A DNA stretch of 64,000 bases from Schaalia sp. HMT-172 (GTDB lineage: Bacteria; Actinomycetota; Actinomycetes; Actinomycetales; Actinomycetaceae): assembly GCF_030644365.1 (NCBI RefSeq), contig NZ_CP130058.1, forward strand, positions 310,001-374,000. Direction: 5' to 3'. Made by a program: the position numbers and the translations under genes. The notes beneath the pieces are model-generated. The model was given only the letters and a program-made list of their open reading frames with translations. It made no database searches and was not told the origin of the DNA. Below are positions 48,023 to 57,636 of this stretch, one piece after another (position 1 is the stretch's first letter; the number at the start of each line of letters is the position of its first letter).

Positions 48023-48970
48023 TTACTTCTTGCGGCGCAGGGCTATGACCAGGGCGCCGGTGCCGACCAGGAGGAGGGCGGCGATGGCGGCGCCGATACC
48101 GATGAGCAGGCCCGTGGAAGAAGACTCCCCCCTCTGGGACTGGTCGCCCGACGCGGCGGCCGAGGCACCGGCGGCCGGATCGGTCGTGGGCGCGGGGGTG
48201 ATAGTGAAGGGGTTAACGGGCGGGTTCAGCTCGGTGAAAGGCCCGACCGTGCCAGCGAGTTTGCCGGTGAAGTAGTCTTCGGCGTCGCCTTCCATGAGCG
48301 GCTCATCGGTCGTGGGGATCGTGGCCCCGTCATCGACATCCCACATACAGATGGACATGTGGGCGACGCCCAACAGCGTGTTGAGCTCTTCTTTCGAGGG
48401 GCTCGCGTTACAGTGAGCGTTGTTCATACTCGTGACGTAAAAGTCGAGGCGCTTGAAATATACATTGTCAAAAGAAGTGGCGATCTGGTTGAGGTAGGCC
48501 ATGGGCGGGCGCACCTGCATGTGCCCCGACTCATCCAGGGAATAGAACGCATGACGCGCCTCACCCAGGTAGTACGCTTTGATCTGACAATCGTCGTATT
48601 TTACAGCGGCCTCCACCTGGTAGTCGGGGCCGGTCCCGGACCAGAAGGTGGACACCAGGTCCTGGCACTCCTGCTCGGTCAGGTTCCGCTCGTTACCCCA
48701 CTCTGAGAACACCAGCGTCAGGTAGGCGGTAGGCGTGATGCCCTGCTGCCCCGGAACGATGTCCTCACCGAATTCGAAGCGGGCTCTCATGTATATGGTG
48801 CGACCGGGGAACAACGGGGTGTTGGGTGCGGCCGTGGGCGGAGTGGAGGGCACCGGAACAGGCCCATCGGCGTGAGCGGGCAAGGCCGCCCCCGCCACAC
48901 AGCACGCCACCGCGGCCAGGCCTGCCATCCATCGGGCCACGCGCCGACCCACACCCTTCATCACCATCAT
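48023..48970 (-). CDS. Secreted, C-terminally anchored protein, paralogue 2
   Basis: 315 residues, the middle paralogue, with the same signal peptide, four Cys and anchor (GIGAAIAALLLVGTGALVIA, tail LRRKK) as its neighbours. Conserved core motifs are QVEAAVKYDDCQI, ARHAFYSLDE and MQVRPPMAYLNQIATSFDN, nearly identical in all three. The Cys-adjacent segments differ (MTSMNNAHCNAS, SICMWDVDD). The upstream region carries a 61-bp copy of the sequence that precedes paralogue 1, including the last codons of the small helical gene. Confidence 0.85.
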   Translation of the reverse strand: MMVMKGVGRRVARWMAGLAAVACCVAGAALPAHADGPVPVPSTPPTAAPNTPLFPGRTIYMRARFEFGEDIVPGQQGITPTAYLTLVFSEWGNERNLTEQECQDLVSTFWSGTGPDYQVEAAVKYDDCQIKAYYLGEARHAFYSLDESGHMQVRPPMAYLNQIATSFDNVYFKRLDFYVTSMNNAHCNASPSKEELNTLLGVAHMSICMWDVDDGATIPTTDEPLMEGDAEDYFTGKLAGTVGPFTELNPPVNPFTITPAPTTDPAAGASAAASGDQSQRGESSSTGLLIGIGAAIAALLLVGTGALVIALRRKK

Positions 48971-48975
48971 CCTTA

Positions 48976-49036
48976 GTCCCCTCCCCTTCGTCGTCGATTG
49001 GATGCTACGCCCCGGAACCGCCGGGCTAGTACCGGT
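48976..49036. repeat. 61-bp duplicated upstream segment with vestige of the helical gene's end
   Basis: Identical to 50010-50070 except for one base by eye. In the second copy this segment contains the 3' end of the 153-aa helical gene (last two codons plus stop, CTAGTACCG on the plus strand). In this copy only that tail survives. The ancestral unit was probably helical gene plus anchored-protein gene (~1,034-bp offset), duplicated and then trimmed. Confidence 0.75.
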
Positions 49037-49053
49037 CCGTGGTGGCCGCGCTG

Positions 49054-50004
49054 TTACTTCCTGCGGCGCAGGGCCACCACCAGGGCCCCGGTGCCGACCA
49101 GGAGGAGGGCGGCGATGGCGGCGCCGATGCCGATGAACAGGCCCGTGGAAGAGTGCTCGCTCGTCTCGGACTGGTCGCCCGACGCGGTGGCCGAGACGCC
49201 GGTGGCCGGGTTGGTGGTGGGCGTGGGGGTGATGGTGAAGGGGTTGACGGGTGCGACAAGGTCGGTGAAGGGCCCGACGGTGCCAGCGAGGTAGGTGGTG
49301 AAGTAGTCTTCGACGTCGCCTTCCATGAGCGGCTCATCGGTCGTCGGCATCGTGACCCCGTCACCGACATCCCACATACAGGTGGACATGTGGGTGATGT
49401 TCAAGAGAACGTTGAGTCTGTCATTTGAGGGGTTCGCGTTGCAGTGAGCGTTGTTGAGTCCTTTGACGTCGAAGTCAAGGCGATCGAAGAGAAGGTCGTC
49501 AAAAGAAGTGGCGATCTGGTTGAGGTAGGCCATGGGCGGGCGCACCTGCATGTGCCCAGCCTCATCCAGGGAATAGAACGCATGACGCGCCTCACCCATG
49601 TAGTACGCTTCGATCTGACAATCGTCGTATTTTACCGCGGCCTCCACCTGGTAATCAGGGCCGGTCCCGGACCAGAACGTGGACACCAGGTCCTGGCACT
49701 CCTGCTCGGTCAGACTCCGCCCCTTACCCCAATCTGAGAACACCACCAACAGGTTGGCGGTGGGCTGGCTGCCCTGCTGCCCCGGAACGGTGCGCTCGCC
49801 GAAATGGAATTCGACCCTCATGTGGATGGGGCGACCGGGGAACAGTGGGGTAGTGGGCGCGGCCGTGGGCGGGGTGGAGGGGACCGGAACAGGCCCATCA
49901 TCGGCGTGAGCGGGCAAGGCCGCCCCCGCCACACAGCACGCCACCGCAGCCAGGCCTGCCATCCATCGGGCCACGCGCCGACCCACACCCTTCATCACCA
50001 TCAT
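49054..50004 (-). CDS. Secreted, C-terminally anchored protein, paralogue 1
   Basis: 316 residues with the same plan: signal peptide (cleavage near AHA-DD), Pro/Thr-rich segment, four-Cys external domain, Thr-rich stalk (TPTPTTNPATGVSATAS) and C-terminal helix with RRRK tail. It follows the small helical gene at ~55 bp and so may be co-transcribed with it. Compared with paralogues 2 and 3, differences cluster after the signal peptide (MRVEFHFGERTV) and around the third Cys, while the middle core is almost unchanged. Confidence 0.85.
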   Translation of the reverse strand: MMVMKGVGRRVARWMAGLAAVACCVAGAALPAHADDGPVPVPSTPPTAAPTTPLFPGRPIHMRVEFHFGERTVPGQQGSQPTANLLVVFSDWGKGRSLTEQECQDLVSTFWSGTGPDYQVEAAVKYDDCQIEAYYMGEARHAFYSLDEAGHMQVRPPMAYLNQIATSFDDLLFDRLDFDVKGLNNAHCNANPSNDRLNVLLNITHMSTCMWDVGDGVTMPTTDEPLMEGDVEDYFTTYLAGTVGPFTDLVAPVNPFTITPTPTTNPATGVSATASGDQSETSEHSSTGLFIGIGAAIAALLLVGTGALVVALRRRK

Positions 50005-50059
50005 CCTTCGTCCCCTCCCCTTCGTCGTCGATTGGATGCTACGCCCTGGAACCGCCGGG

Positions 50060-50521
50060 CTAGTACCGGTACCTTTTCAACCTAGCGAGGTTCGCCCCGG
50101 AAGGGTGCTTGGCGAACTCGTCAAGGGCGGCCTGTTTGTCATCCGAGATATACACCGAGGGAATCTTCGCGGCCTCCTTATCCAACCAGGCCGCAGCATC
50201 GCCCTCATTCTTCATCAGCATGTCTATCGCTGTGCTGATCTTGTCAGCGAACGCTCTGGCATTTTTGGCCATCGCCTGAAGGGCAGCGACCTCTTCAGTG
50301 AGGTACTTTTCGTACTTGGTGGCGAAGGCCTTGGGACCGGATTCGGCGCTCCACTTACCCTCCGTCTGCAGCCTACTATTTGTATCCAGTAGCCCGGCGG
50401 CTTCCTCGAGTTTCGGGGCAATATCTTCGCGGAGGGCCTGTTCCCAGCTCCTCCACTTCGCGTAGTGCACCTGCATGTCGGGGGCGACAGCTTGCCCGTC
50501 ATCGGTGTTGATCATGACCAT
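50060..50521 (-). CDS. Small helical protein, WXG100-like candidate substrate
   Basis: 153 residues, predicted almost all alpha-helical, no signal peptide or membrane segment. A Trp at the centre of a likely hairpin turn (GKWSAESGPKAF, residues ~56-67) resembles the WXG100 turn with Ser-Ala in place of x-Gly. Heptad-like helices flank it. The start at 50521 has GAGGAG 5 bp upstream. Its neighbourhood suggests a type VII substrate or chaperone paired with the adjacent anchored protein. Assignment to the WXG100 superfamily is inference. Confidence 0.7.
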   Translation of the reverse strand: MVMINTDDGQAVAPDMQVHYAKWRSWEQALREDIAPKLEEAAGLLDTNSRLQTEGKWSAESGPKAFATKYEKYLTEEVAALQAMAKNARAFADKISTAIDMLMKNEGDAAAWLDKEAAKIPSVYISDDKQAALDEFAKHPSGANLARLKRYRY

Positions 50522-50643
50522 GACTGCTCCTCTGAGTTGATGCGCCAGTGTAACAGGATCAGCCTACCAGATGGCAGGTGGGGCAGGAAACCCTCGACGA
50601 TGACATTGCTGCTGGACTGAGCCGCCGCCTGACTCCTGGGACG

Positions 50644-50690
50644 GGCCACGCGCCGACCCACACGCGTTATCACCATCATCCTTAGTCCTC
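50644..50690 (-). pseudogene. Decayed 5' fragment of a fourth anchored-protein copy
   Basis: The plus-strand block CGGGCCACGCGCCGACCCAC and the nearby CATCATCCTTAGTCC match the ribosome site and first ~14 codons of the three paralogues. It would encode MMVITRVGRRVARP in place of MMVMKGVGRRVARW. The hydrophobic core and everything after are lost. It is a remnant of a further tandem copy. Confidence 0.7.
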
Positions 50691-50737
50691 TCAATGACGC
50701 CAGCTAGACGATCACACAGAGCCCGGGCGTGCGCCGG

Positions 50738-52012
50738 TCAGCGACGCTGGCGCAGGTCGACAACGGAAATCAGGCGCTCGCCGAGCAGCAGCTGGCTGTT
50801 CAACGGCAGTTCCAGGGGCTGGCCGGGCACCAGCGTGTGGGTGCGCCCGTTGGGCGTGCGGGCGCGCGTCCCGTTCGCCGAGTTCATGTCAACGATGGAA
50901 ATGCCGCTGGCGGTCGGCGTGATCCGCACGTGGGTGCGCGACAGGGAACGCGTCTGATCGTCGACGGGGATGGGCACGTCGCCGGGCGACACGGGCGAGG
51001 GGGCGCGTCCCAGCACGATTGTCCGGTCTACCGGAATCGACTGGCCGGTGTCCAGCAGCAGGCCGGTGTGCGGCCCGTTCGTGCTCGGGCCGGCGGCCGG
51101 CTTAGCGGCGGCAGGGCGGGGCGCCGAACGGGGGGCTCCCTGCGGCGGCGCGGCGACGGGGCGCTGGCGCGTCGGGGGCGTCGCGGGAGCGCCCTGAGGT
51201 CGGGCCGGGGCGGTGCGCGACGAGGCCTGAGCGGGCGCCGCGGGCGCGGCCGGCTGGGCGGGGCGCTGGCGCGTCGGGGGTGCCAGGGGAGCGCCCTGAG
51301 GGCGGGCGGGGGCAGTGTACGGCGAGGCCTGTGCGGGCGCCGCGGGCGCGGCCGGCTGGGCGGGTACCGCCGGCGTAATCGGGCGGCCCGGAGCCTGGGG
51401 CATGGCGCGCACCGGCCTGGGGGCCGCATCCTGCGGGGCCGCGAAGCGAGGCTGCGCCGCATCCTGCGATTCGCGCGTCATGCTGGACTCGACAGAAGGG
51501 GCAGCCGTGACGGACCCGAAGTTGGTGTATCCGCCGGTGCCGCGCGAGCGCGCGCTGCTGTACGGACTCACGGGGGCCGAGGCCTCGGCGTACTCATCGC
51601 GAGGAGCGAACGTCAAGCATTCGAGGGAACAGAGAGAAGCCATCCAGGAGCCGCGCTCGCCCCCCAGAAACACCGACACGAAGGGGACGGGCAGGACGAT
51701 CGCGGACAGCGTCGTCACCAGAACATACCCGAAGGAGCGGCCCAGGGAAGGCGACATCATGGAAGATCCGGCGCTCACGAGCACCACCCCCGTCAGGGTG
51801 CAGCCGATCGAGCGTCCGCGGATCGCGATCATGATCGCTTGGACCGCCGCGTATTCCAACAGGATCGTGACGATGACCATGATGTTTCCGTGCGACAAGC
51901 TGGAAGCGACGAACGCAATCAGCGCGGCGCCCACGACGTCGACGAACAGCGCGGCGACGCGCTTCCCGGGCGACGCGGGGACGGGGACCAGGCCTGGTGA
52001 AGAGGACGTCAT
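50738..52012 (-). CDS. RDD-FHA domain membrane protein
   Basis: 424 residues. An N-terminal RDD-type membrane domain (~15-115, KRVAALFVDVVGAALIAF) is followed by a long Ala/Pro-rich linker containing two similar blocks (PARPQGAPLAPPTRQRPAQP and a near copy). The C-terminal FHA domain (~330-415) has GRAPSPVSP, SRTHVRI and NSANGTR, the phosphothreonine-binding signature. It is likely a membrane-bound reader of the kinases encoded in this locus. The start at 52012 gives an ATGA overlap with the upstream eccD copy. Confidence 0.9.
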   Translation of the reverse strand: MTSSSPGLVPVPASPGKRVAALFVDVVGAALIAFVASSLSHGNIMVIVTILLEYAAVQAIMIAIRGRSIGCTLTGVVLVSAGSSMMSPSLGRSFGYVLVTTLSAIVLPVPFVSVFLGGERGSWMASLCSLECLTFAPRDEYAEASAPVSPYSSARSRGTGGYTNFGSVTAAPSVESSMTRESQDAAQPRFAAPQDAAPRPVRAMPQAPGRPITPAVPAQPAAPAAPAQASPYTAPARPQGAPLAPPTRQRPAQPAAPAAPAQASSRTAPARPQGAPATPPTRQRPVAAPPQGAPRSAPRPAAAKPAAGPSTNGPHTGLLLDTGQSIPVDRTIVLGRAPSPVSPGDVPIPVDDQTRSLSRTHVRITPTASGISIVDMNSANGTRARTPNGRTHTLVPGQPLELPLNSQLLLGERLISVVDLRQRR

Positions 52013-53430
52013 AGCACCTTCCGCCAAACTAAATCGAAGAGACCCGAGCCGTAGGTCGCGGCCGGCAGGAGTAGGGTCAGGGAAAGTCCCTGAATGATGT
52101 CGAGAATGCGGCCGACCAGCGCGGAAGGCTCGCGGCCCGCGCGAATCAGCGCGATGACCGGGGCGATGAACGCGAGGACGCTCAGGGATAGGGGAAGGGC
52201 AACATAGCGCGCCATCTCGAGGGTCGGCTCAGCGGCCTCGCCCGTGGAACGCAGGATGAACTCGCTCCACTCGGGCGCAAAAAAGATGGTCGCCCACATC
52301 GCGAGGGCCACGACACGGGGCCCGTAGTGGGTCAGGCGGTCGCGCTTAGCGCGCGCATTCGTGAGCAGCCCGATGATCGCGAGCAGGCACAGGGCCAGCG
52401 TCGCGTAGCCCGCGTAGGGCTTCTCCTCGTTGAGTGGCAGCTGGTAGGCGGTGATGACTCCCGACACGAAGGCGATGACGGTGGCGCTGGCCAGCATCGA
52501 CAGGGAACGCGTGTTGGCCTCGCGCACGGTCTTCTTGACGCGGGCCTGGGTGATGCGCGACGGGGGAGCGATGACGGTCTGGCGGATCGTGGGGAGCCGC
52601 TTCATGACGAGAGGCAGGTCGAGGACCTGGTGGTCGGGAACCTGCAACGCCAGGTGTGGAGCCAGGGAGATGAAGATAATCGAGGCGGCAAACACGATCG
52701 GCGCAATGCGGACGGCTCCGAGCGCGCTGAAGGAGGAAATGGTCATGGTGGCCGCGATGAGCCCGAAGGCCTGGACGTTCACGCGCGCGCTGGCCCCGGG
52801 GCGGGTGAAGAGAACGAGGCCGGCCAGGACCAGGGCGGACCACGACACGATGAGGGGCAGGAAAGTCAGCGAACCGGGCAGGGGGGTGACGCCCACGCCG
52901 AGGCTGATGCCGGCCGCCGCGCAATACCCAAGGTGGGCGAACTCGCTTGTGGGGCCCTTGCGGGTCATGAGTGGAGCCGTCCACATCAGCGCGCACAGGA
53001 GACCGGAGGCCACCCTGAACCACGGCGAGGTCACGAGGGGTGGAAGGGCCTGGCCCACGTCGACGAATAGGGCCGCCGTCGGAGCAGCGACGCCGACAAG
53101 CGTCAGGATCAGGGCCGCGAACATAAAAGCGGAGGACGCCATCGCGGGCTGGAAGCGCCGGCTATTCGAGGCCTGGTGATCGTCCGCGATAGCCTGGGCC
53201 GACTCCTGCGACCCGACGATCGTCACGACCGAGCCGGAGGGAATATCCCGGCCAATCACGTCGCTGGGGTCGACCGCGCGCCCACCCCCGAGGGTAAGCC
53301 GTGCTTGGAGGCTGGTGAGGTCGACCTCGATGAGTGCGAGCAGGCCCGCAATGGTCATTCCAACGGGGAGAACGTAGTCCTCACGCCGGGAACCGCCGAC
53401 AACCGTAATGGATGCCTGTGCACCTGCCAC
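52009..53430 (-). CDS. eccD: EccD-like integral membrane protein (copy 2)
   Basis: 473 residues. The GTG at 53430 is chosen because GAGGAGG precedes it and the ubiquitin-like domain (ASITVVGGSRREDYVLPVGM) starts just after. Then come ~11 hydrophobic helices, interrupted by a basic cytoplasmic loop (~265-300, RQTVIAPPSRITQARVKKTV). It is much diverged from copy 1 (42486-43841). Two EccD subunits normally occur per protomer, so the two genes may form a heterodimer. It is divergent from eccC, with a 142-bp shared upstream region. Confidence 0.85.
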   Translation of the reverse strand: MAGAQASITVVGGSRREDYVLPVGMTIAGLLALIEVDLTSLQARLTLGGGRAVDPSDVIGRDIPSGSVVTIVGSQESAQAIADDHQASNSRRFQPAMASSAFMFAALILTLVGVAAPTAALFVDVGQALPPLVTSPWFRVASGLLCALMWTAPLMTRKGPTSEFAHLGYCAAAGISLGVGVTPLPGSLTFLPLIVSWSALVLAGLVLFTRPGASARVNVQAFGLIAATMTISSFSALGAVRIAPIVFAASIIFISLAPHLALQVPDHQVLDLPLVMKRLPTIRQTVIAPPSRITQARVKKTVREANTRSLSMLASATVIAFVSGVITAYQLPLNEEKPYAGYATLALCLLAIIGLLTNARAKRDRLTHYGPRVVALAMWATIFFAPEWSEFILRSTGEAAEPTLEMARYVALPLSLSVLAFIAPVIALIRAGREPSALVGRILDIIQGLSLTLLLPAATYGSGLFDLVWRKVL

Positions 53431-53572
53431 GCGCTCCTCCTCTCGTCGCCTATCGGTTCGCGCCTTCAGACAGTATTGTGTCACCTGACGTGCGCTTGGC
53501 AAAAGTTCAGTCGTTGCACGTTAGGATAGCGGGGACTACTGCTTGCCGCGTGCGGCTACATAGGGAGGAACG

Positions 53573-56500
53573 ATGGCTGACTCTGAGGATCTCTTGGAGG
53601 GCGTACCGGAGATGCCGGAGGGGAAGATCCCCATCCAGGCGCCGCCGAACCAGGCGGAGGCCGCCGGCATCGGTAACGTGCTCGCCATGGTGATCCCCAT
53701 GATGGGGTCGATGGGCGTCATGGTGTTCATGGCGATCTCTCAGGCGACCTCCGGGGACGGCCAAGCCAAGAACCCCACCATGATGATGATGGCCGGCGGC
53801 ATGGTCTTCGCGATGGTCGCCATGGTCGGCTTCAACGTCTACCGCCAGGTTTCCCAGCACCGCCAGAAGGTCAAGACTCTGCGCGGCGAATACCTGTCCT
53901 ACCTGGCCGAAACCCGCCAGACGGTTCGTAACGTCGCCGACCGTCAGAGGGCGTTCGTGAACTGGGCTCTCCCCGCGCCCGAGGCCCTGGTGGCGATCGC
54001 GGATCAGGGCGAGCGCGTGTGGGAACGCGAGCCGGGTATCGAGATGCTCAACGCCCGCGTCGGCGTGTCCGAGCAGGGCCTGTCGATGGAGCTCATCGCC
54101 CCCGACCTGCCCCCCATGGCCACCCCCGACATCGTCTGCCTGTCCGCGATGACCCGCTTCATCGAGACGCACCGCAACCTCGACTCCGTCGCCTTCGGCA
54201 TTCCCCTTGAGGACTATTCGCACATCGAGCTGGCCGGCCGCCACGAGGACGCGATCGGTGTCGCGCGGCTCATTATGACGCACCTGGCGACCTTCGTGAG
54301 CCCCACCTACCTGCGTATCGCGGTCCTGTGCTCGTCGGAGCGCCTCGCCGAATGGGACTGGGTCAAGTGGCTTCCCCACGCCGGCTCCACCGTCGAATCC
54401 GACGCTGTGGGTCCCGCCCGCATGGTCGTCACCGAGGTCGCGGACCTGCTCGACCTCCTCGGCCCCGACATCGTCGATCGCCCCGGCTTCTCCCCGCGCG
54501 ACGACCTCACCCCGTGGCCGCACGTGCTCCTCGTGTGCGACGGAGCGGAGCTGCCCGCCACGACCCAGCTCGGCTCCCCGGAGGGTGCCGTCGGCGTCAC
54601 CGTCATCAACCTCCATGACAAGTGGGGGGCCCTGACCAGCCCCTCGACCGTGCGACTGCTCATCCATCCTGCTGTCAAGGGCGAGAACCGGGGTGCCCTC
54701 GAAGTCAACCTGTTCAGCCACCAGGCCATCGTCGGCGAATGGGAACACGTTGGGCAGGCGCAGGCCGAGTCCATCGCCCGGCGCCTCACCCCCTTCGCCG
54801 CGCAAGACAAGAGCAAGGACACCGACGCGCCGGTGGGGCGCTCCGACGTCAAGCGCACCGTCGACCTCATGGAACTCCTCCACCTCGGCGATATCCGCGA
54901 CTTCGACCCCGAGAAGGCGTGGGTGCGACGCGAAGGCAGGAACCGCCTGCGCGTCCCCTTCGGCGTCACCCCCGAAGGTATCCCGGTCCTCATCGACATC
55001 AAGGAAGCCGCCCAGCAGGGCATGGGCCCGCACGGCCTGCTCATTGGTGCGACCGGTTCGGGTAAATCAGAGGTGCTGCGCACCCTCGTCCTCGCCCTCG
55101 CGCTGACGCACTCGCCGGAGCAGCTCAACCTGGTCCTCGTCGACTTCAAGGGCGGCGCGACCTTCGCGGGCATGTCGAGCCTGCCCCACGTGTCGGCCAT
55201 GATCTCCAACCTCGAGTCCGAGCTCTCCCTCGTGGACCGCATGCAGGACGCCCTCAAGGGCGAAATGGTGCGCCGCCAGGAAGTCCTGCGCGACGCCGGC
55301 AACTACGCGAACGTCACGGATTACGAGGCCGACCGCATGGCGGGTAAGCACAACTTCCCCCCGATGCCCGCCCTTTTCCTGATCCTCGACGAGTTCTCCG
55401 AGCTCCTCACCGCCAAGCCCGAATTCGCGGACCTCTTCGTCGCGATCGGTCGTCTGGGCCGTTCGCTGTCCATCCACCTGCTCCTCGCCTCGCAGAGGCT
55501 CGAGACGTCCAGGATGAAGGGCCTGGAGTCCCACCTGTCCTACCGCGTGGGCCTCAAGACCTTCTCCGCCAGCGAATCCCGCGAAGTCCTGGGCGTCCCC
55601 GACGCCTACGAGCTCCCCTCCCTGCCCGGCTCCGGCTACCTGATGCCCGGCACCGACGAGCTCATCCGATTCCGCGCCTCCTACGTCGCGGCACCCCCGC
55701 CCCCGCGTACCGTCTCCTCGACGCAGGCCGCCACGGCGGGCACCCCCGACCGTCAGATCAAGGTCCTGCCCTTCACCCTGGCCCCCGTCCTGACACGCGA
55801 CGAGCCCGACAACGCCCCCGCCTCGACCGGTCAGGCCATGGTTCTGCCCGAGGACGCCCAGTGGGCGGACATGACCGAGATGGACATCGCGGTCGCGAAG
55901 ATGGCCGGCAAGGGCATGCCCGCCCACCAGGTGTGGCTACCCCCGCTCGAAGAGCCCGACACCTTCGACCAGCTCATGCCCGACCTCGCCCCGGTCGAGG
56001 GCCTCGGCTTCGTGTCCATGCAGTGGCGCGAGCGCGGCACCCTCGTCTTCCCGATGGGCACCAAGGACCTCCCGCTCGAGCAGCGCCGCGACGTCCTCAC
56101 CTTCGACCTGTCTGGCGCCGCCGGTAACTTCGCGGTCGTCGGCGGCCCGCTCACCGGTAAGTCGATGGTGCTCAGGTCCTTCGTCATGTCCCTGTCGCTC
56201 ATCTACACGCCGCAGGAAGTCCAGTTCTACATCATCGACCTCGGCGGCGGTACCTTCGCGTCCTTCGTCGATGCGCCCCACGTCGCGGGCGTCGCGACGC
56301 GCGACACGCACGAGATCCTCACGCGAATGATCGCCGAAATCCGCGGCATCATCGAGGATCGCGAGCGGTACTTCCGCGACAACAAGATCGACTCCATCGA
56401 AACGTACCGTCGCGGTCGCGCCGAAGGACGCTACGACGACGGATACGGCGACGTCTTCCTCGTCATCGACAACTGGGCCTCTCTGAAGGCCGACTTCGAC

Positions 56501-57625
56501 GACCTCGACATGACGATCGGCATGATGCTGAGCCGCGCCCTGACCTTCGGCGTCCACCTCGTGACGTCCACGTCCCGCTGGAGCGACTTCCGCATGCAGG
56601 TCGCCGACATGCTCGGCTCGAAGCTCGAGCTCAAGATCGGTGACTTCCGAGACTCGGAGATCGACCGCAACATCCAGAAGCAGATCCCGAACGCGCGCCC
56701 CGGCCGCGGCGTTGAGGTCACGAAGCATCACGTCCTCATCGGCCTGCCTCGCGCCGACGGCGAACCGGATCCGACGACCGTCACCGAAGGCATCGGGCGC
56801 ACGCTCGAAATGATCCGCGCGGCCCTGCCCGCCGGCCCCGGCCCCAAGCTGCGCCTGCTCCCGACCCGCATCACGGCCGACGAGATCGCGCAGCTGCCCG
56901 GCGCGCTCGCCCCGGCGGAAGGCCCCGCTCCCGCGCTCATGCTCGGCGTCGAAGAATCGCGCCTGGGCCCCTACCGCCTCGACCCCAACGTCGAACAGCA
57001 CCTCTACCTGTTTGGCGACTCGAAGTCCGGCAAGACCACCTTCCTGCGCTCCCTCGCGAAGGAAATCATGGCGCGCAACACCCCCGAGCAGGCCAAGATC
57101 GTCTCCGTCGACCTGCGCAGGGCCTCGCTGGGCCTCGTGCCCTCCGAGTACTCGGCCGGCTACCTCACACGCATCGAGGACGTCGCCAGCGACATCCGCG
57201 AGCTCGCCGAGTTCCTCAAGATGCGACTGCCCGGCGACGACGTGACCGCCGAGCAGCTCACCAACCGCTCCTGGTGGAAGGGCCCCGAGGTCTGGATCCT
57301 CGTCGACGACTACGACCTGGTCGTCACCTCCGAAGGCAATCCGCTGATGCCCCTCCAGCCGCTCCTCTCCCAGGCGGGTGACGTTGGCCTCCATTTGGTC
57401 ATCACGAGGCGCATGGGCGGCGTGTCGCGTGCCCTCTACGAGCGCATCCTCCAGACGCTCATCGACCTGGGCACGACAGGCATCCTGTTGTCCGGTAACC
57501 CTGACGAGGGTCAGGTTATCGGCCGCGTGAAGCCGGTCCGCGCAGAGCCCGGTCGAGCGATCGTCGTCTCGCGCGACGCGGGCGTCTTCCGGGCCCAGCT
57601 GGCCTACTCGGATCCCGTCCGCTAG
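53573..57625 (+). CDS. eccC: Type VII secretion motor ATPase EccC
   Basis: 1,350 residues, a fused EccCa-EccCb. Two N-terminal helices (~33-55 and ~70-90) are followed by three FtsK/SpoIIIE-type ATPase domains with Walker A motifs GATGSGKS (492-499), GGPLTGKS (857-864) and GDSKSGKT (1148-1155). Walker B ends Asp606-Glu607 in domain 1, Asp966-Asn in domain 2 and Asp1245-Asp1246 in domain 3. Only domain 1 therefore has the classical catalytic Glu. It drives export and recognises WXG100 signals. The ATG at 53573 follows GGGAGGAA. Confidence 0.97.
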   Translation: MADSEDLLEGVPEMPEGKIPIQAPPNQAEAAGIGNVLAMVIPMMGSMGVMVFMAISQATSGDGQAKNPTMMMMAGGMVFAMVAMVGFNVYRQVSQHRQKVKTLRGEYLSYLAETRQTVRNVADRQRAFVNWALPAPEALVAIADQGERVWEREPGIEMLNARVGVSEQGLSMELIAPDLPPMATPDIVCLSAMTRFIETHRNLDSVAFGIPLEDYSHIELAGRHEDAIGVARLIMTHLATFVSPTYLRIAVLCSSERLAEWDWVKWLPHAGSTVESDAVGPARMVVTEVADLLDLLGPDIVDRPGFSPRDDLTPWPHVLLVCDGAELPATTQLGSPEGAVGVTVINLHDKWGALTSPSTVRLLIHPAVKGENRGALEVNLFSHQAIVGEWEHVGQAQAESIARRLTPFAAQDKSKDTDAPVGRSDVKRTVDLMELLHLGDIRDFDPEKAWVRREGRNRLRVPFGVTPEGIPVLIDIKEAAQQGMGPHGLLIGATGSGKSEVLRTLVLALALTHSPEQLNLVLVDFKGGATFAGMSSLPHVSAMISNLESELSLVDRMQDALKGEMVRRQEVLRDAGNYANVTDYEADRMAGKHNFPPMPALFLILDEFSELLTAKPEFADLFVAIGRLGRSLSIHLLLASQRLETSRMKGLESHLSYRVGLKTFSASESREVLGVPDAYELPSLPGSGYLMPGTDELIRFRASYVAAPPPPRTVSSTQAATAGTPDRQIKVLPFTLAPVLTRDEPDNAPASTGQAMVLPEDAQWADMTEMDIAVAKMAGKGMPAHQVWLPPLEEPDTFDQLMPDLAPVEGLGFVSMQWRERGTLVFPMGTKDLPLEQRRDVLTFDLSGAAGNFAVVGGPLTGKSMVLRSFVMSLSLIYTPQEVQFYIIDLGGGTFASFVDAPHVAGVATRDTHEILTRMIAEIRGIIEDRERYFRDNKIDSIETYRRGRAEGRYDDGYGDVFLVIDNWASLKADFDDLDMTIGMMLSRALTFGVHLVTSTSRWSDFRMQVADMLGSKLELKIGDFRDSEIDRNIQKQIPNARPGRGVEVTKHHVLIGLPRADGEPDPTTVTEGIGRTLEMIRAALPAGPGPKLRLLPTRITADEIAQLPGALAPAEGPAPALMLGVEESRLGPYRLDPNVEQHLYLFGDSKSGKTTFLRSLAKEIMARNTPEQAKIVSVDLRRASLGLVPSEYSAGYLTRIEDVASDIRELAEFLKMRLPGDDVTAEQLTNRSWWKGPEVWILVDDYDLVVTSEGNPLMPLQPLLSQAGDVGLHLVITRRMGGVSRALYERILQTLIDLGTTGILLSGNPDEGQVIGRVKPVRAEPGRAIVVSRDAGVFRAQLAYSDPVR

Positions 57626-57636
57626 TGCGTAACTAT

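Noticed and set aside
53431-53572. Sigma-70 promoter TTGGCA...TAGGAT before eccC
   Set aside because: The spacer is 20 bp, too long for confidence.
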